Assembly (NCBI GenBank): GCA_017415945.1
Contig: JAFQDR010000208.1
Location: 1 to 42,490, forward strand
Origin: Oscillospiraceae bacterium
Lineage (GTDB): Bacteria > Bacillota_A > Clostridia > Oscillospirales > Oscillospiraceae
Reading direction: 5' to 3'
DNA length: 42,490 nucleotides
Shown here piece after piece: positions 7,161-14,184 of this stretch (positions are counted from its first letter, which is position 1; each line of letters opens with the position of its first letter). The notes beneath the pieces are model-generated. The model was not told where the DNA came from, did not search any database, and saw nothing but the letters and a program-made list of their open reading frames with translations. The translations under genes were made by a program, and so were the position numbers.

Positions 7161-7514
7161 ATGTCCGAAAACAAACTCTTGTCTTTGTCTTTTGATTTTG
7201 CTGTTACAATTGTGCAAATCGTTGACTCCGTAAAAATCCCTAAAAGCAGCTATATGCTGGATCAACTTGCACGCGCAGGTACTTCCATCGGAGCTAACAT
7301 CCACGAAGCACAATACGCACAAAGTAAAAAGGACTTTATCTCGAAATTAGAAATTGCTCTGAAGGAAGCGAACGAAACGAGTTATTGGCTGAAGCTGTTA
7401 TTCGAAACAAAGCGAATCGATAAAACCACCTTTCTTCAGGCTGAACGACTTTGCGGCAATATACGCAGGCTCTTGATTGCATCGTGTAAAACCGCAAAAA
7501 ACAATACCGAATAA
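7161..7514 (+). CDS. Four-helix bundle protein, S23/IVP family
   Basis: 117 residues that fit the family of proteins encoded in 23S rRNA intervening sequences; it is homologous to the Avd accessory protein of diversity-generating retroelements. Typical blocks are LLSLSFDFAVTIVQIVDSV, SSYMLDQLARAGTSIGANI (the conserved R-A-x-TSIGANIxE signature), SKLEIALKEANETSYWLKLL and a C-terminal helix, LCGNIRRLLIASCKTAKN. Homologues form basic pentameric bundles thought to bind nucleic acid; the cellular role is unknown. GGAGGTG precedes the ATG by five bases. The gene is not in an rRNA operon here. It lies behind tRNA-Leu copy 2 and next to the hairpin array, suggesting that array and gene form one unit. 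Confidence 0.9.
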   Translation: MSENKLLSLSFDFAVTIVQIVDSVKIPKSSYMLDQLARAGTSIGANIHEAQYAQSKKDFISKLEIALKEANETSYWLKLLFETKRIDKTTFLQAERLCGNIRRLLIASCKTAKNNTE

Positions 7515-7560
7515 ACCTCTTTTCACGTTGGCAAAGCCAACACTTCACGCTCATACAACT

Positions 7561-7600
7561 CTCCCCCGATACGGCCACACACCGATCGGGGGAGTGTTTT
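7561..7600 (+). terminator. Terminator-like CTCCCCCGAT hairpin after the S23 gene
   Basis: CTCCCCCGAT/ATCGGGGGAG followed by GTGTTTT. The arm and loop repeat the hairpin at 3903. A small GTTGGC/GCCAAC hairpin lies between the S23 stop and this one. Confidence 0.7.
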
Positions 7601-7620
7601 CATTTCATCTTACTGCCTTC

Positions 7621-7652
7621 ATAATCAGCAGCTGCTCGATAAACGGGGATTT
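7621..7652 (-). repeat. Leader repeat, copy A (partial)
   Basis: ATAATCAGCAGCTGCTCGAT then AAACGGGGATTT, matching one end of the full copies at 8792 and 9726. No gene follows it on the minus strand, so it may mark the edge of the duplicated patch or a lost unit. Confidence 0.6.
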
Positions 7653-7662
7653 GATGAATTGA

Positions 7663-7853
7663 AAAGGCCCCCTTGCCTAATGGCCCAGGCCAGCCTCTCT
7701 TGGCTTACAGCCAATTCACCTCCAGGGGGCTGGCACGGCGAATGCCGTGACCGGGGGATTCAAAAAACGCAATTTATAGCGGTGCGGAGATAAACAAATA
7801 TCCCCCCTGTCCTCGCAAGCTCGGACATCCCCCCTTTAGGCAAGGGGGGACTT
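7663..7853. repeat. MITE-like palindromic element
   Basis: About 190 bp bounded by a perfect 13-bp inverted repeat, CCCCCTTGCCTAA (7668) and TTAGGCAAGGGGG (7836). Internal hairpins include TTGGC/GCCAA and GCACGGC/GCCGTG. It has no coding potential and the same design as the element at 2570. It fills most of the 386-base gap between the convergent genes ending at 7514 and 7901. Confidence 0.6.
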
Positions 7854-7900
7854 ACATAGCGTCAAATTGGGATTGGTTTCTATTTATTAAATGTGTTTCA

Positions 7901-8734
7901 TTAACCGAGATTATACCGATCCGCAATGAGCTTTCCCATCTCACCCTCAAGGTCTTGTGCACGGGAATCTGCTATATAGTCTAAATCGGGGTCATTCAGA
8001 TAAAGGTAGTACAGGGTAGAGCTTTCTCTATCAATACCAATCATATATATTTTCTTAGGAAAATAATCTTTTTCGCCTTCGGTCACAACCTTAAAATCGA
8101 TTCCTTCGTAATGAAACGCAGGTGCGGCAATAAGGTAATAGCCACGGTAGTCAACAACAGGCTCCGTCAAAATCTGATGCGAGTCTATGTAAGTCCTGTA
8201 GTCTGCCTCGCATAGTTCAAGGCTATCGTATTTTACGATTGCAGTGATAGACTGATAAAAGAATAATCCGTCCTCAAACTTGCCGACGAACCGAGCATTC
8301 TGCTCATCAAATTCGTTATACTCTGGGAAATAACTAAAGTCAGTTCCCATATCATCCGCACATTGGTTGAAATCAGCTTCACTTTCAATCGTATAGTAAT
8401 TCGCACTTGACGGAATTCCAACAAGGACTAAAACAAAAGTAAGCGGATTGCATAGTGCTATGATAGCAATTATGTTCACCAATGCAGAAAGCCATTTACG
8501 CTTAACGTACATGTTAAACAAGAGCAACAAGACGAAAACGACAATACAAATGCCAATAACAAGAAACGCACGGTATGGTATATAACTCCCATAAAGATAG
8601 GGCATTCTTTCTCTCATTGCAAATCCGTGAATAATTGTAATGAGTGACAAACACGAAATCAATGCTAAGGCAAGTCCAATCAATACAACTGCTACGATTT
8701 TGATGGGAGCAAGCTTAACTTCTTTCCTTTTCAT
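7901..8734 (-). CDS. Hypothetical membrane protein
   Basis: 277 residues. Three or four hydrophobic segments lie in the first ~110 residues (VAVVLIGLALALISCLSLI, AFLVIGICIVVFVLLLLF, LSALVNIIAIIALCN with LTFVLVLVGI). A hydrophilic domain of about 160 residues follows, rich in Asp, Glu and Tyr. I do not recognise it. The start at 8734 is supported by GAGGAG; the longer frame has no site. Base composition is more A+T-rich than in the pyr or rex genes, which fits acquired DNA. A full leader repeat (copy B) lies 58 bases upstream of the start. Confidence 0.6.
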   Translation of the reverse strand: MKRKEVKLAPIKIVAVVLIGLALALISCLSLITIIHGFAMRERMPYLYGSYIPYRAFLVIGICIVVFVLLLLFNMYVKRKWLSALVNIIAIIALCNPLTFVLVLVGIPSSANYYTIESEADFNQCADDMGTDFSYFPEYNEFDEQNARFVGKFEDGLFFYQSITAIVKYDSLELCEADYRTYIDSHQILTEPVVDYRGYYLIAAPAFHYEGIDFKVVTEGEKDYFPKKIYMIGIDRESSTLYYLYLNDPDLDYIADSRAQDLEGEMGKLIADRYNLG

Positions 8735-8791
8735 GGCTGTTCTCCTCTGTAGTTTCGGTTTGTTGTGCTGCTGCGGTACGAATCCGATAGA

Positions 8792-8864
8792 CAAATTCAA
8801 GTTTGTCGGTATGTATACAGCATAGAACAGTTATAATCAGTAGCTGTTCGATAAACGGGGATTT
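8792..8864 (-). repeat. Leader repeat, copy B
   Basis: About 70 bases nearly identical to copy C at 9726-9788, sharing CAGCATAGAACAGTTATAAT. It lies between the minus-strand gene starting at 8734 and the end of the gene at 8877. It contains GAACAG/CTGTTC inverted arms. Confidence 0.75.
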
Positions 8865-8876
8865 AATTAACGGGCT

Positions 8877-9347
8877 TTATTTGCGAGAACAAAGATAGGC
8901 TTGCAAGATTTCTTCTACATCATCCTCATTTGGGGTATAGCCTTCGGATATCTCATTGCAAAGCCATACATAATAATCCGTTATCGCTTCAATGAAGGAA
9001 GAAAGAATTTTCTCAATAGTGCTGTGTTCTGTTCGGACGGGAAGACGTATCCGGGGAATATCATCTTCATTATCGAATACATGATAAGAAGAAAAATCAG
9101 ACCAATAAAACAAATATCCAACTCGTTTACCACTGCGGCTAATCAGATAATGATTATATTCAAAATCAACCCACAAAGTAATAGGAATACGATAGTTGTT
9201 TTCCACCCAAGTTACAAAAGAACGAAGCTCCTGTTCCACATCTATTGGGATTCTTTTGTCAAAGCCGATATTAAATTCGGGCAAAATATTTTCAGAAACT
9301 TTCAGCTCTACTGTCTGAGCCTTTTTCCAAATACTATTTTCAGTCAC
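8877..9347 (-). CDS. Hypothetical soluble protein (GTG start)
   Basis: 156 residues, acidic, with no membrane segments. Features include FVTWVENNYRIPITLWVDFE, YLISRSGKRVGYLFYW and a C-terminal helical part ending LQAYLCSRK. Size, acidity and setting resemble small accessory or immunity-type proteins, but I cannot name a family. The GTG at 9347 was chosen because GGAGGTG ends six bases before it; the in-frame ATG at 9362 overlaps that ribosome site itself. A fragment of the leader repeat (TCAAATTCAAGTTTGT, 9362-9377) covers the upstream edge. Confidence 0.65.
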   Translation of the reverse strand: MTENSIWKKAQTVELKVSENILPEFNIGFDKRIPIDVEQELRSFVTWVENNYRIPITLWVDFEYNHYLISRSGKRVGYLFYWSDFSSYHVFDNEDDIPRIRLPVRTEHSTIEKILSSFIEAITDYYVWLCNEISEGYTPNEDDVEEILQAYLCSRK

Positions 9348-9395
9348 AGGAATCACCTCCATCAAATTCAAGTTTGTATGTTATGTCCAACCGCT

Positions 9396-9710
9396 TTACG
9401 CTTGTCTGAAAGGATACATTTTGTAATCCGATTTACCTTCCATAAATTCAACAATATGATCGACAGCACCTTCAACATCGTTGGGATGCCAGTGGGTGCC
9501 CTTTGTTTGCTCCGCATCCATCACATCCATAACAAAGTCACCGCCATCTTCGTACAATTCAATAATTTGCCCGTGGGCTTTCCCCACAACAATCGGACAA
9601 TCAACAGTAAAACCTTCATCCAGCGCAGAAGTAGTGGTCAAAACCAAATCATATCGGTCTTTCAGTTGTTCATAAACCTTCACAACATCATCAACAGAAA
9701 TATCAAACAT
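9396..9710 (-). CDS. Hypothetical small acidic protein
   Basis: A 104-residue, strongly acidic, soluble protein (MFDISVDDVVKVYEQLKDRY at the start; DGGDFVMDVMDAEQTKGTHW and HPNDVEGAVDHIVEFMEGKS later). I do not recognise the family. Acidic single-domain proteins of this size are frequent among immunity proteins, but no toxin gene is next to it. The start at 9710 has GGAGGAG upstream. Leader repeat copy C begins 16 bases upstream. Confidence 0.65.
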   Translation of the reverse strand: MFDISVDDVVKVYEQLKDRYDLVLTTTSALDEGFTVDCPIVVGKAHGQIIELYEDGGDFVMDVMDAEQTKGTHWHPNDVEGAVDHIVEFMEGKSDYKMYPFRQA

Positions 9711-9725
9711 ATAGAACTCCTCCTT

Positions 9726-9788
9726 CAAATTCAACGTTGTCGGCTTATGCACAGCATAGAACAGTTATAATCAGCAGCTGTTCGATAA
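9726..9788 (-). repeat. Leader repeat, copy C
   Basis: Near-identical to copy B at 8792 over about 60 bases, and placed directly before the start of the gene at 9710. The remainder of the 369-base gap up to 10080 is A+T-rich and holds the promoter of the downstream dehydrogenase. Confidence 0.75.
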
Positions 9789-9971
9789 TTAAACTTTTTC
9801 GGGTTGGAGACAGTATATCATAACGAAAATACAAAAGTGTTACCTTTTCATAAATTCTCCAAAACGCAAAACAAGAAACGTCCTCCTCTTTTTCCTATTC
9901 CTCTGCTTTCTCCTTGTCTTTTAATTAACGGGGTTGTGTATAATATGTCAAGCATTTTGCCTTATTTTTCC

Positions 9972-10000
9972 TTGCACTTATGTGGAATATGTGCTAAGAT
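9972..10000 (+). promoter_or_regulatory. Promoter of the Ldh2-family gene
   Basis: TTGCAC (9972-9977), 17-base spacer, TAAGAT (9995-10000) with an extended TGC before the -10 box. A second TATAAT occurs at 9939 without a well-spaced -35. Confidence 0.5.
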
Positions 10001-10079
10001 TAGCCTATCAAACATTGGTTTATCAATGGGAAAACAAAACTGGGAAAAGAAAAACAAAGAAATTTAGGAGGAATTTACC

Positions 10080-11138
10080 ATGATTCATCTGTCTTTCGAA
10101 CAGGAAAACCTGCTTATTAAGAAGCTGCTGATGGCTAACAACGTTCCCGAAAACGACGCTGTTTCTCTGGCTGCTGTTGTTACCCACTCTGACTTTACCG
10201 GCACCTACTCCCACGGTCTGTCCCGTCTGTGCATCTACCTGAAGCAGTACATGGCAGGTGCTCTGGTTGCTCAGCCCGAATGGAAGGTCGTTAAGGACGA
10301 AGGCGCAGCTATTTCTTACGACTGCGGCGGCGGCTCCGGCATCGTTGCTGTTAACACCGTATACGACGAAGTTCTCAAGCGCGCACGTAAGTACGGCGTT
10401 GCTGCAGGTACCGGTCGTCACTCCGCTAACATCGGCTGCGGCGGTTACTACGGTCACCGTATGGCTGAAGACAACGTCATCGGTATCGTTATGTCCAACA
10501 CCTACCCCTGCCAGGCTCCCTTCCTGGGCGCTGACCGTCTGATCGGCACCAACCCCATCATCATGGGCGCTCCCACCTCCAACCCCGAACGTCCCATCGT
10601 TATCGACATCTCCACCTCCGGCGTTGCAATCGGTAAGGTTCAGGCTTACCGCCGTGAAAACAAGGAAATGCCCGAAGGCTGGGCAAACGACTACGACGGC
10701 CTGCCCACCACCGACCCCCACAAGGCATACGTAGTACGTCCCATGGGCGACCACAAGGGCTACGGTCTGGCTACCTTCGTTGACCTGTTCGGCGGCGTTC
10801 TGTCCGGCGCAAAGGTTTCCGCAGAAATCCCCTTCGTAGAAAACATGGAACCCGAAGAAACCGGCTTCGCAATCATCCTGCTGGATATCGCTCACTTCAT
10901 CGATGTTGACGCTTTCAAGGCTCACGCTGACCTGCTGGTTAAGCTGCTGAAGTACTCCCGTCCCGCAAAGGGCGTTAAGGAAATCTTCATGCCCGGCGAA
11001 ATCGAAGCTCGCAAGCTGGAAGAAACCAAGGTTACCGGCATGGACTTCTCCGACGCTCTGGAAGCAGAACTGACCGAACTGGCTATCAAGTGCGGCGCTC
11101 TGCCCGAAGGCGGCGACCTGCGCGACCTGCTGGTATAA
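10080..11138 (+). CDS. Malate/L-lactate dehydrogenase family (Ldh2/YlbC type) oxidoreductase
   Basis: 352 residues, the usual length for this NAD(P)-dependent 2-hydroxyacid/ureidoglycolate dehydrogenase family, which is unrelated to classical LDH. Family blocks present are HSDFTGTYSHGLSRL (N-terminal catalytic His region), GTGRHSANIGCGGYYGHRMA, MSNTYPCQAPFLGADRLIGTNPIIMGAP, VIDISTSGVAIGKVQ and GDHKGYGLATFVDLFGGVLSG. Substrates in the family include malate, lactate, sulfolactate and ureidoglycolate; context does not decide. Codon choice is strongly uniform (GTT, GCT, AAG, GAA, CTG), unlike most neighbours, which suggests high expression. AGGAGG precedes the ATG. It is monocistronic with its own terminator. 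Confidence 0.9.
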   Translation: MIHLSFEQENLLIKKLLMANNVPENDAVSLAAVVTHSDFTGTYSHGLSRLCIYLKQYMAGALVAQPEWKVVKDEGAAISYDCGGGSGIVAVNTVYDEVLKRARKYGVAAGTGRHSANIGCGGYYGHRMAEDNVIGIVMSNTYPCQAPFLGADRLIGTNPIIMGAPTSNPERPIVIDISTSGVAIGKVQAYRRENKEMPEGWANDYDGLPTTDPHKAYVVRPMGDHKGYGLATFVDLFGGVLSGAKVSAEIPFVENMEPEETGFAIILLDIAHFIDVDAFKAHADLLVKLLKYSRPAKGVKEIFMPGEIEARKLEETKVTGMDFSDALEAELTELAIKCGALPEGGDLRDLLV

Positions 11139-11173
11139 TCGGCGGTATAGCGGTTCAACCACAATACATATCC

Positions 11174-11201
11174 AAAGGACATCCGAAAGGGTGTCCTTTT
11201 T
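11174..11201 (+). terminator. Terminator of the Ldh2-family gene
   Basis: AAAGGACA pairs with TGTCCTTT (one offset base), followed by a T-run. Confidence 0.85.
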
Positions 11202-11224
11202 TATTTCATAATAACTACACAGCC

Positions 11225-11297
11225 GTAGGGGCGGATAGTATCCGCCCGAAAATAATCAGCATGGCGTAAAATGCGGGCGGATGCTATCCGCCCCTAC
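11225..11297. repeat. Inverted pair of GTAGGGG palindromes
   Basis: GTAGGGGCGGATAGTATCCG at 11225 and its inverted partner ending CCGCCCCTAC at 11297, 24 bases apart; together they can fold as one large cruciform. Confidence 0.8.
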
Positions 11298-11309
11298 AAG
11301 CTGAAGGCA

Positions 11310-11338
11310 TTGCCATTCCGCGGCATCTATGATAGAAT
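11310..11338 (+). promoter_or_regulatory. Promoter of the lipoprotein gene at 11376
   Basis: TTGCCA (11310-11315), 17-base spacer, TAGAAT (11333-11338), close behind the palindrome pair. Confidence 0.65.
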
Positions 11339-11375
11339 ATCCTTATATGTGCAGCTGCACAAAAGGAGTACCCCT

Positions 11376-12098
11376 ATGAAACGACTGATTTCCATTGCGC
11401 TGACCGCGCTGCTGCTTATGAGCCTCACCGCCTGCAGCACCAAGGAAGAGCGCACCAAATATGACGATGCCGTGGAGCTGTTTGAGCAGGGCAAGTACAC
11501 CTCTGCCCTGAAGCTGTTTGAGGAGAGCGGCGACTATAAGGACACCGAGGACTACATCAAGGAATGCCGCTACTACACCGCCATGCAGACCCTTTCCCCC
11601 GACAGCGATTTGGAGAATGGCTACAGCGGCAAAGTGGCCGACTGTACCGCCGATAATGCCTCCGCCTACGGACAGGCCGTAACCACGCTGGAAGAACTGG
11701 AAGGCTACCGAGACAGCAACCGTATGCTCAAGGACGCCCAAAAGAAGCTGGAGCAGTATCGGGCGGACAACCGCATCGCCACCATCGTCAGCACCCTTGA
11801 GGATCAATTCCTCGGCTATGCTTCCCACTGTGAATACGACGGCATGAATTTCTATATCTACTTTGCCCAAGGCTATCCCGTGACCTATGACGTGGTCGTG
11901 CGTGGACAGACCGAGACCGTGGTAGCCGAAAGCTGGATGGAGGTGCGCACTATGTTCACCGACATTGTGTTCGACTATCTGCCCGACTGCATGGTGAACC
12001 TCGTTGACCGTGACGGCAAGACTCTGGGTACCTATATGCGGGGCGAGACCGCCGATGCGCTGACTGTGCTGTTCGATGTAGCCACCAAGCCCTATTAA
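11376..12098 (+). CDS. Lipoprotein with TPR-like repeats
   Basis: 240 residues. The signal peptide ends in the lipobox LTAC (Cys20), so the protein is probably lipid-anchored on the outer face of the membrane. After the anchor, two degenerate tetratricopeptide-like units are visible: YDDAVELFEQGKYTSALKLF followed by EESGDYKDTEDYIKECRYY, and later LEELEGYRDSNRMLKDAQKK. The (A)LFxxLGDYKDSxxxxxxC pattern is common in secreted Firmicute proteins. The C-terminal half (about residues 130-240) is an unrecognised beta-rich domain. The start is set by AGGAG before the ATG at 11376. Confidence 0.75.
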   Translation: MKRLISIALTALLLMSLTACSTKEERTKYDDAVELFEQGKYTSALKLFEESGDYKDTEDYIKECRYYTAMQTLSPDSDLENGYSGKVADCTADNASAYGQAVTTLEELEGYRDSNRMLKDAQKKLEQYRADNRIATIVSTLEDQFLGYASHCEYDGMNFYIYFAQGYPVTYDVVVRGQTETVVAESWMEVRTMFTDIVFDYLPDCMVNLVDRDGKTLGTYMRGETADALTVLFDVATKPY

Positions 12099-12103
12099 CC
12101 CAC

Positions 12104-12133
12104 CCCCCTTCGAGGCTTCGGAGGGGGTTTCGA
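12104..12133 (+). terminator. Hairpin after the lipoprotein gene
   Basis: CCCCCTTCGAGGCTTCGGAGGGGG followed by TTTCG. A near copy (CCTCCTTCGAAACTTCGGAG, then GGGG) occurs at about 12361-12384, on the far side of the structured element. Confidence 0.55.
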
Positions 12134-12135
12134 GT

Positions 12136-12352
12136 CTGTCAAAATACTCCTACGGAGCATTTTGACAGAGAAGCCCCCGCTTACGCGATGGGCAAGCAGG
12201 TCTGCTGCGCGCATAATTTGTCCGCATTCTGCGAACAAATTCCACACTTGCAGCCCTATTTGTATTTTTCGCTTCGTACATGCCGGCGCGAAAAATAGAT
12301 TTGACTTTGTTTCGTCCTCACGGACGAAATTCTGCGAAGCATTTTTTGACAG
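12136..12352 (+). repeat. Structured multi-hairpin element, copy R1
   Basis: The order on the plus strand has five parts. (1) A terminal hairpin, CTGTCAAAATACTCC/GAGCATTTTGACAG. (2) CCCCCGC-TTAC-GCGATGGGC. (3) A variable part with AATTTGT/ACAAATT arms. (4) The core hairpin TATTTTTCGC/GCGAAAAATA (12263-12297) with apical CATGCCGGC. (5) TTTCGTCC/GGACGAAA (12310-12329), then TTCTGCGAAGC. The same order occurs at 17507-17692, 35516-35805 and 42072-42262 on the minus strand. R1 follows the lipoprotein gene and precedes rex, and it fills most of the 392-base gap. Confidence 0.8.
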
Positions 12353-12420
12353 TCTGCCAACCTCCTTCGAAACTTCGGAGGGGGTTGCGTCAACAGTTTG
12401 TCGATTTTTCTGTAAAATGA

Positions 12421-12449
12421 TTGAAAACAGAAGCGTTAAGTGATAAAAT
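12421..12449 (+). promoter_or_regulatory. Promoter of rex
   Basis: TTGAAA (12421-12426), 17-base spacer, TAAAAT (12444-12449). I see no convincing Rex operator here, so autoregulation is unproven. Confidence 0.65.
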
Positions 12450-12490
12450 AGTTATAATTATAGGATTTATGACAAACGAGGTGTATATAC

Positions 12491-13147
12491 ATGGCTGTTA
12501 AAAATATTAAAATCTCCAACAATGTCATCCGCCGTATGCCCCGCTATCTGCGCAAGCTGGACGAGCTCAGCGCAGCAGGGGTAGAGCGCATCTCCTCCAA
12601 TGAGCTGGGTCAGCTGCTGGGCTTGACTCCCTCCCAGATCCGTCAGGACTTCAGCTGCTTCGGCGAATTCGGGCAGCAGGGCTATGGCTACAATCTGGTT
12701 TCCCTGCGCAGCTCCATTGCGCAGATCCTCGGCATGGACAGAAACTACACCGCTGTGGTCATCGGTGTGGGCCATTTGGGTCACGCACTGGTGGATCACT
12801 TCAACTTCGATTCCTGCGGCTTCACCCTGAAGGCAGCCTTCGACCTGAAGGAAGACCTGACGGGAAAGATGCCTGTTTACGAATTTACCACCTTGGGGGA
12901 CTTCTGCAAGGCCAATCCCATTGATGTGGCTGTGGTCTGCGTACCCATGGAGCACGCACAGGAGGCTACCAACGCCGCTGTGGCAGCAGGTGTGACGGCA
13001 GTCTGGAACTTTACCAACGCCATTTTGGAAGTCCCCGAAGGCATTATTAAGGAGGATATCTACTTCTCCGACAGCCTGCTGACCTTGGAATACTATCTGG
13101 CAGAAATGCTGGACGAGGAAGCCAAGAGAGCTGCCAGAGGCAAATAA
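12491..13147 (+). CDS. rex: Redox-sensing transcriptional repressor Rex
   Basis: 218 residues, the typical Rex length. The N-terminal winged helix (about residues 1-80) includes VIRRMPRYLRKLDELSAAGVE, ISSNELGQLLGLTPSQIRQD and FSCFGEFGQQGYGYNL. The Rossmann domain has the dinucleotide motif GVGHLGHAL (about residues 93-101). A domain-swapped C-terminal helix ends the protein. Rex dimers sense the NADH/NAD+ ratio and, when NADH is low, repress fermentation and hydrogen-metabolism genes. ACGAGGTG lies upstream of the ATG. The gene is monocistronic, with the structured element R1 before it and a RAYT unit behind it. Confidence 0.95.
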   Translation: MAVKNIKISNNVIRRMPRYLRKLDELSAAGVERISSNELGQLLGLTPSQIRQDFSCFGEFGQQGYGYNLVSLRSSIAQILGMDRNYTAVVIGVGHLGHALVDHFNFDSCGFTLKAAFDLKEDLTGKMPVYEFTTLGDFCKANPIDVAVVCVPMEHAQEATNAAVAAGVTAVWNFTNAILEVPEGIIKEDIYFSDSLLTLEYYLAEMLDEEAKRAARGK

Positions 13148-13153
13148 AGAATA

Positions 13154-13240
13154 AGACAAGGGGACGGTTTTCTGTCTGATAGCGGCATTGCTCGTTATGC
13201 ACTGCCTACGTTGATCAGACCGAGAACCGTCCCCTTGTCT
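13154..13240. repeat. Left REP palindrome of the RAYT unit
   Basis: A 27-base arm beginning AGACAAGGGGACGGTTTTCT (13154) pairs, with two mismatches, with the arm ending GAACCGTCCCCTTGTCT (13240). It abuts the 3' end of the transposase gene and may also end rex transcripts. Confidence 0.85.
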
Positions 13241-13241
13241 A

Positions 13242-13997
13242 TTATTGTTTCAGTAATCGTTCCACGCGATTTTTATTCCATCCCGTCAATCGACTGATTT
13301 GTCGAATAGATGCCCCTACCGAGTAAAGCTTCAGCACACAAGATCTTTGTTGATGATCGGGTAAACGCACAAAGTCCTCAATCTCGGCGCTCCCCGTAAT
13401 CTCTGCAATCAGGCGCACAATGTCCCTGTCGCTTACCGGTTGTCTGCTAACGTCATCGACATCCAAGCACACATCATCATTCGACTGACGATGCCAGAGG
13501 ACAAACTCACTCGCATCCAACATAGTCATCACAAGTTTCGAGTCGATCAGCCTTCCCCCGTCAAAATACTCTCGATAACTGCTCCAAGCATAGTCCTCCG
13601 GCACCGATACGCTCCCTGCTTTCACTGGATTCATATGAATATATCGCAGAACCGTCAAAAAATAAGCATCATCTTCCACAGGTTCACTTTTAAATCTGTC
13701 TTGAAACAGATGCCCTACACGCGCATATTTGGAATTGTACCAATATACATATTTCGAACCCAAACGCTTCATGACCGAAGCAATCGGCTCTTTCTTCACA
13801 TTTATCAGTAAATGCACATGATTCCCCATCAAGCAATAAGCATATAGCTTAAATTGACTGATTTGTTTACATAAGTATAAGCATTCCAAAAATTGCAGAC
13901 AGTCTTCATTGTCAAGGAATATTTGCTGTTTGTTAACTCCGCGCAGCATAACATGGTATATTCCCGTTTCACTGTGTTTCCGAACTCCTCTCGGCAT
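13242..13997 (-). CDS. REP-associated tyrosine transposase (RAYT, Y1_Tnp/HUH family)
   Basis: 251 residues. The N-terminal IS200-like domain has the metal-binding HUH motif in MGNHVHLLI (His60, His62), preceded by GIYHVMLRGVNKQQIF. The conserved block YVYWYNSKYARVGHLFQDRF (about residues 83-102) holds the tyrosine and arginine residues typical of RAYTs. LRYIHMNPVKAG and WSSYREY follow. The last ~60 residues look like an added helix-turn-helix (SVGASIRQISRLTGWNKNRV). RAYTs are single-copy domesticated nucleases thought to cut and spread REP palindromes. All key residues are present and the gene appears intact. Both flanks carry the likely target palindromes. Confidence 0.93.
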   Translation of the reverse strand: MPRGVRKHSETGIYHVMLRGVNKQQIFLDNEDCLQFLECLYLCKQISQFKLYAYCLMGNHVHLLINVKKEPIASVMKRLGSKYVYWYNSKYARVGHLFQDRFKSEPVEDDAYFLTVLRYIHMNPVKAGSVSVPEDYAWSSYREYFDGGRLIDSKLVMTMLDASEFVLWHRQSNDDVCLDVDDVSRQPVSDRDIVRLIAEITGSAEIEDFVRLPDHQQRSCVLKLYSVGASIRQISRLTGWNKNRVERLLKQ

Positions 13998-14045
13998 TTG
14001 ACATCACCACTATGATTATAACACGACATTTACGTTCCAACAAGA

Positions 14046-14133
14046 AGACAAGGGGACGGTTCTCGGTCTGATCAGCCAACGTTCAGTTCATTCTACCAAA
14101 CCGCTATCAGACAGAAAACCGTCCCCATTGTCT
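14046..14133. repeat. Right REP palindrome of the RAYT unit
   Basis: AGACAAGGGGACGGTTCTCG (14046) pairs with an arm ending ACCGTCCCCATTGTCT (14133). The 5' arm here matches the 3' arm of the left palindrome, so the two are mutually inverted. Confidence 0.85.
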
Positions 14134-14140
14134 TCATAAA

Positions 14141-14164
14141 AACGCCACCCATAAGGGTGGCGTT
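14141..14164 (-). terminator. Terminator of the flavoprotein operon
   Basis: AACGCCACCC pairs with GGGTGGCGTT, followed on the minus strand by a T-run; it lies 20 bases past the flavoprotein stop. Confidence 0.85.
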
Positions 14165-14184
14165 TCGTTATTGGGTTGATGGGC

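Larger units (their letters stand above)
13154..14133. mobile_element. RAYT transposase unit flanked by inverted REP-type palindromes
   Basis: A minus-strand REP-associated transposase gene lies between two ~87-bp palindromes (13154-13240 and 14046-14133) that are inverted copies of each other. All share AGACAAGGGGACGGTT arms. The layout matches the described RAYT/REPtron organisation. Confidence 0.85.

Noticed and set aside
9804..10067. 87-residue frame upstream of the Ldh2-family gene
   Set aside because: No ribosome site, unusual composition, and it overlaps the probable promoter of the downstream gene.
10023..11162. Open frame of 379 residues on the minus strand opposite the Ldh2-family gene
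   Set aside because: It is the mirror of a gene with biased codons; it has low-complexity Gly/Val/Cys content, no family match by eye and no ribosome site.
12136..12352. Insertion-sequence remnant as the explanation for the structured repeats
   Set aside because: None of the four copies has transposase fragments or constant terminal repeats; the end hairpins differ in sequence between copies while staying paired.
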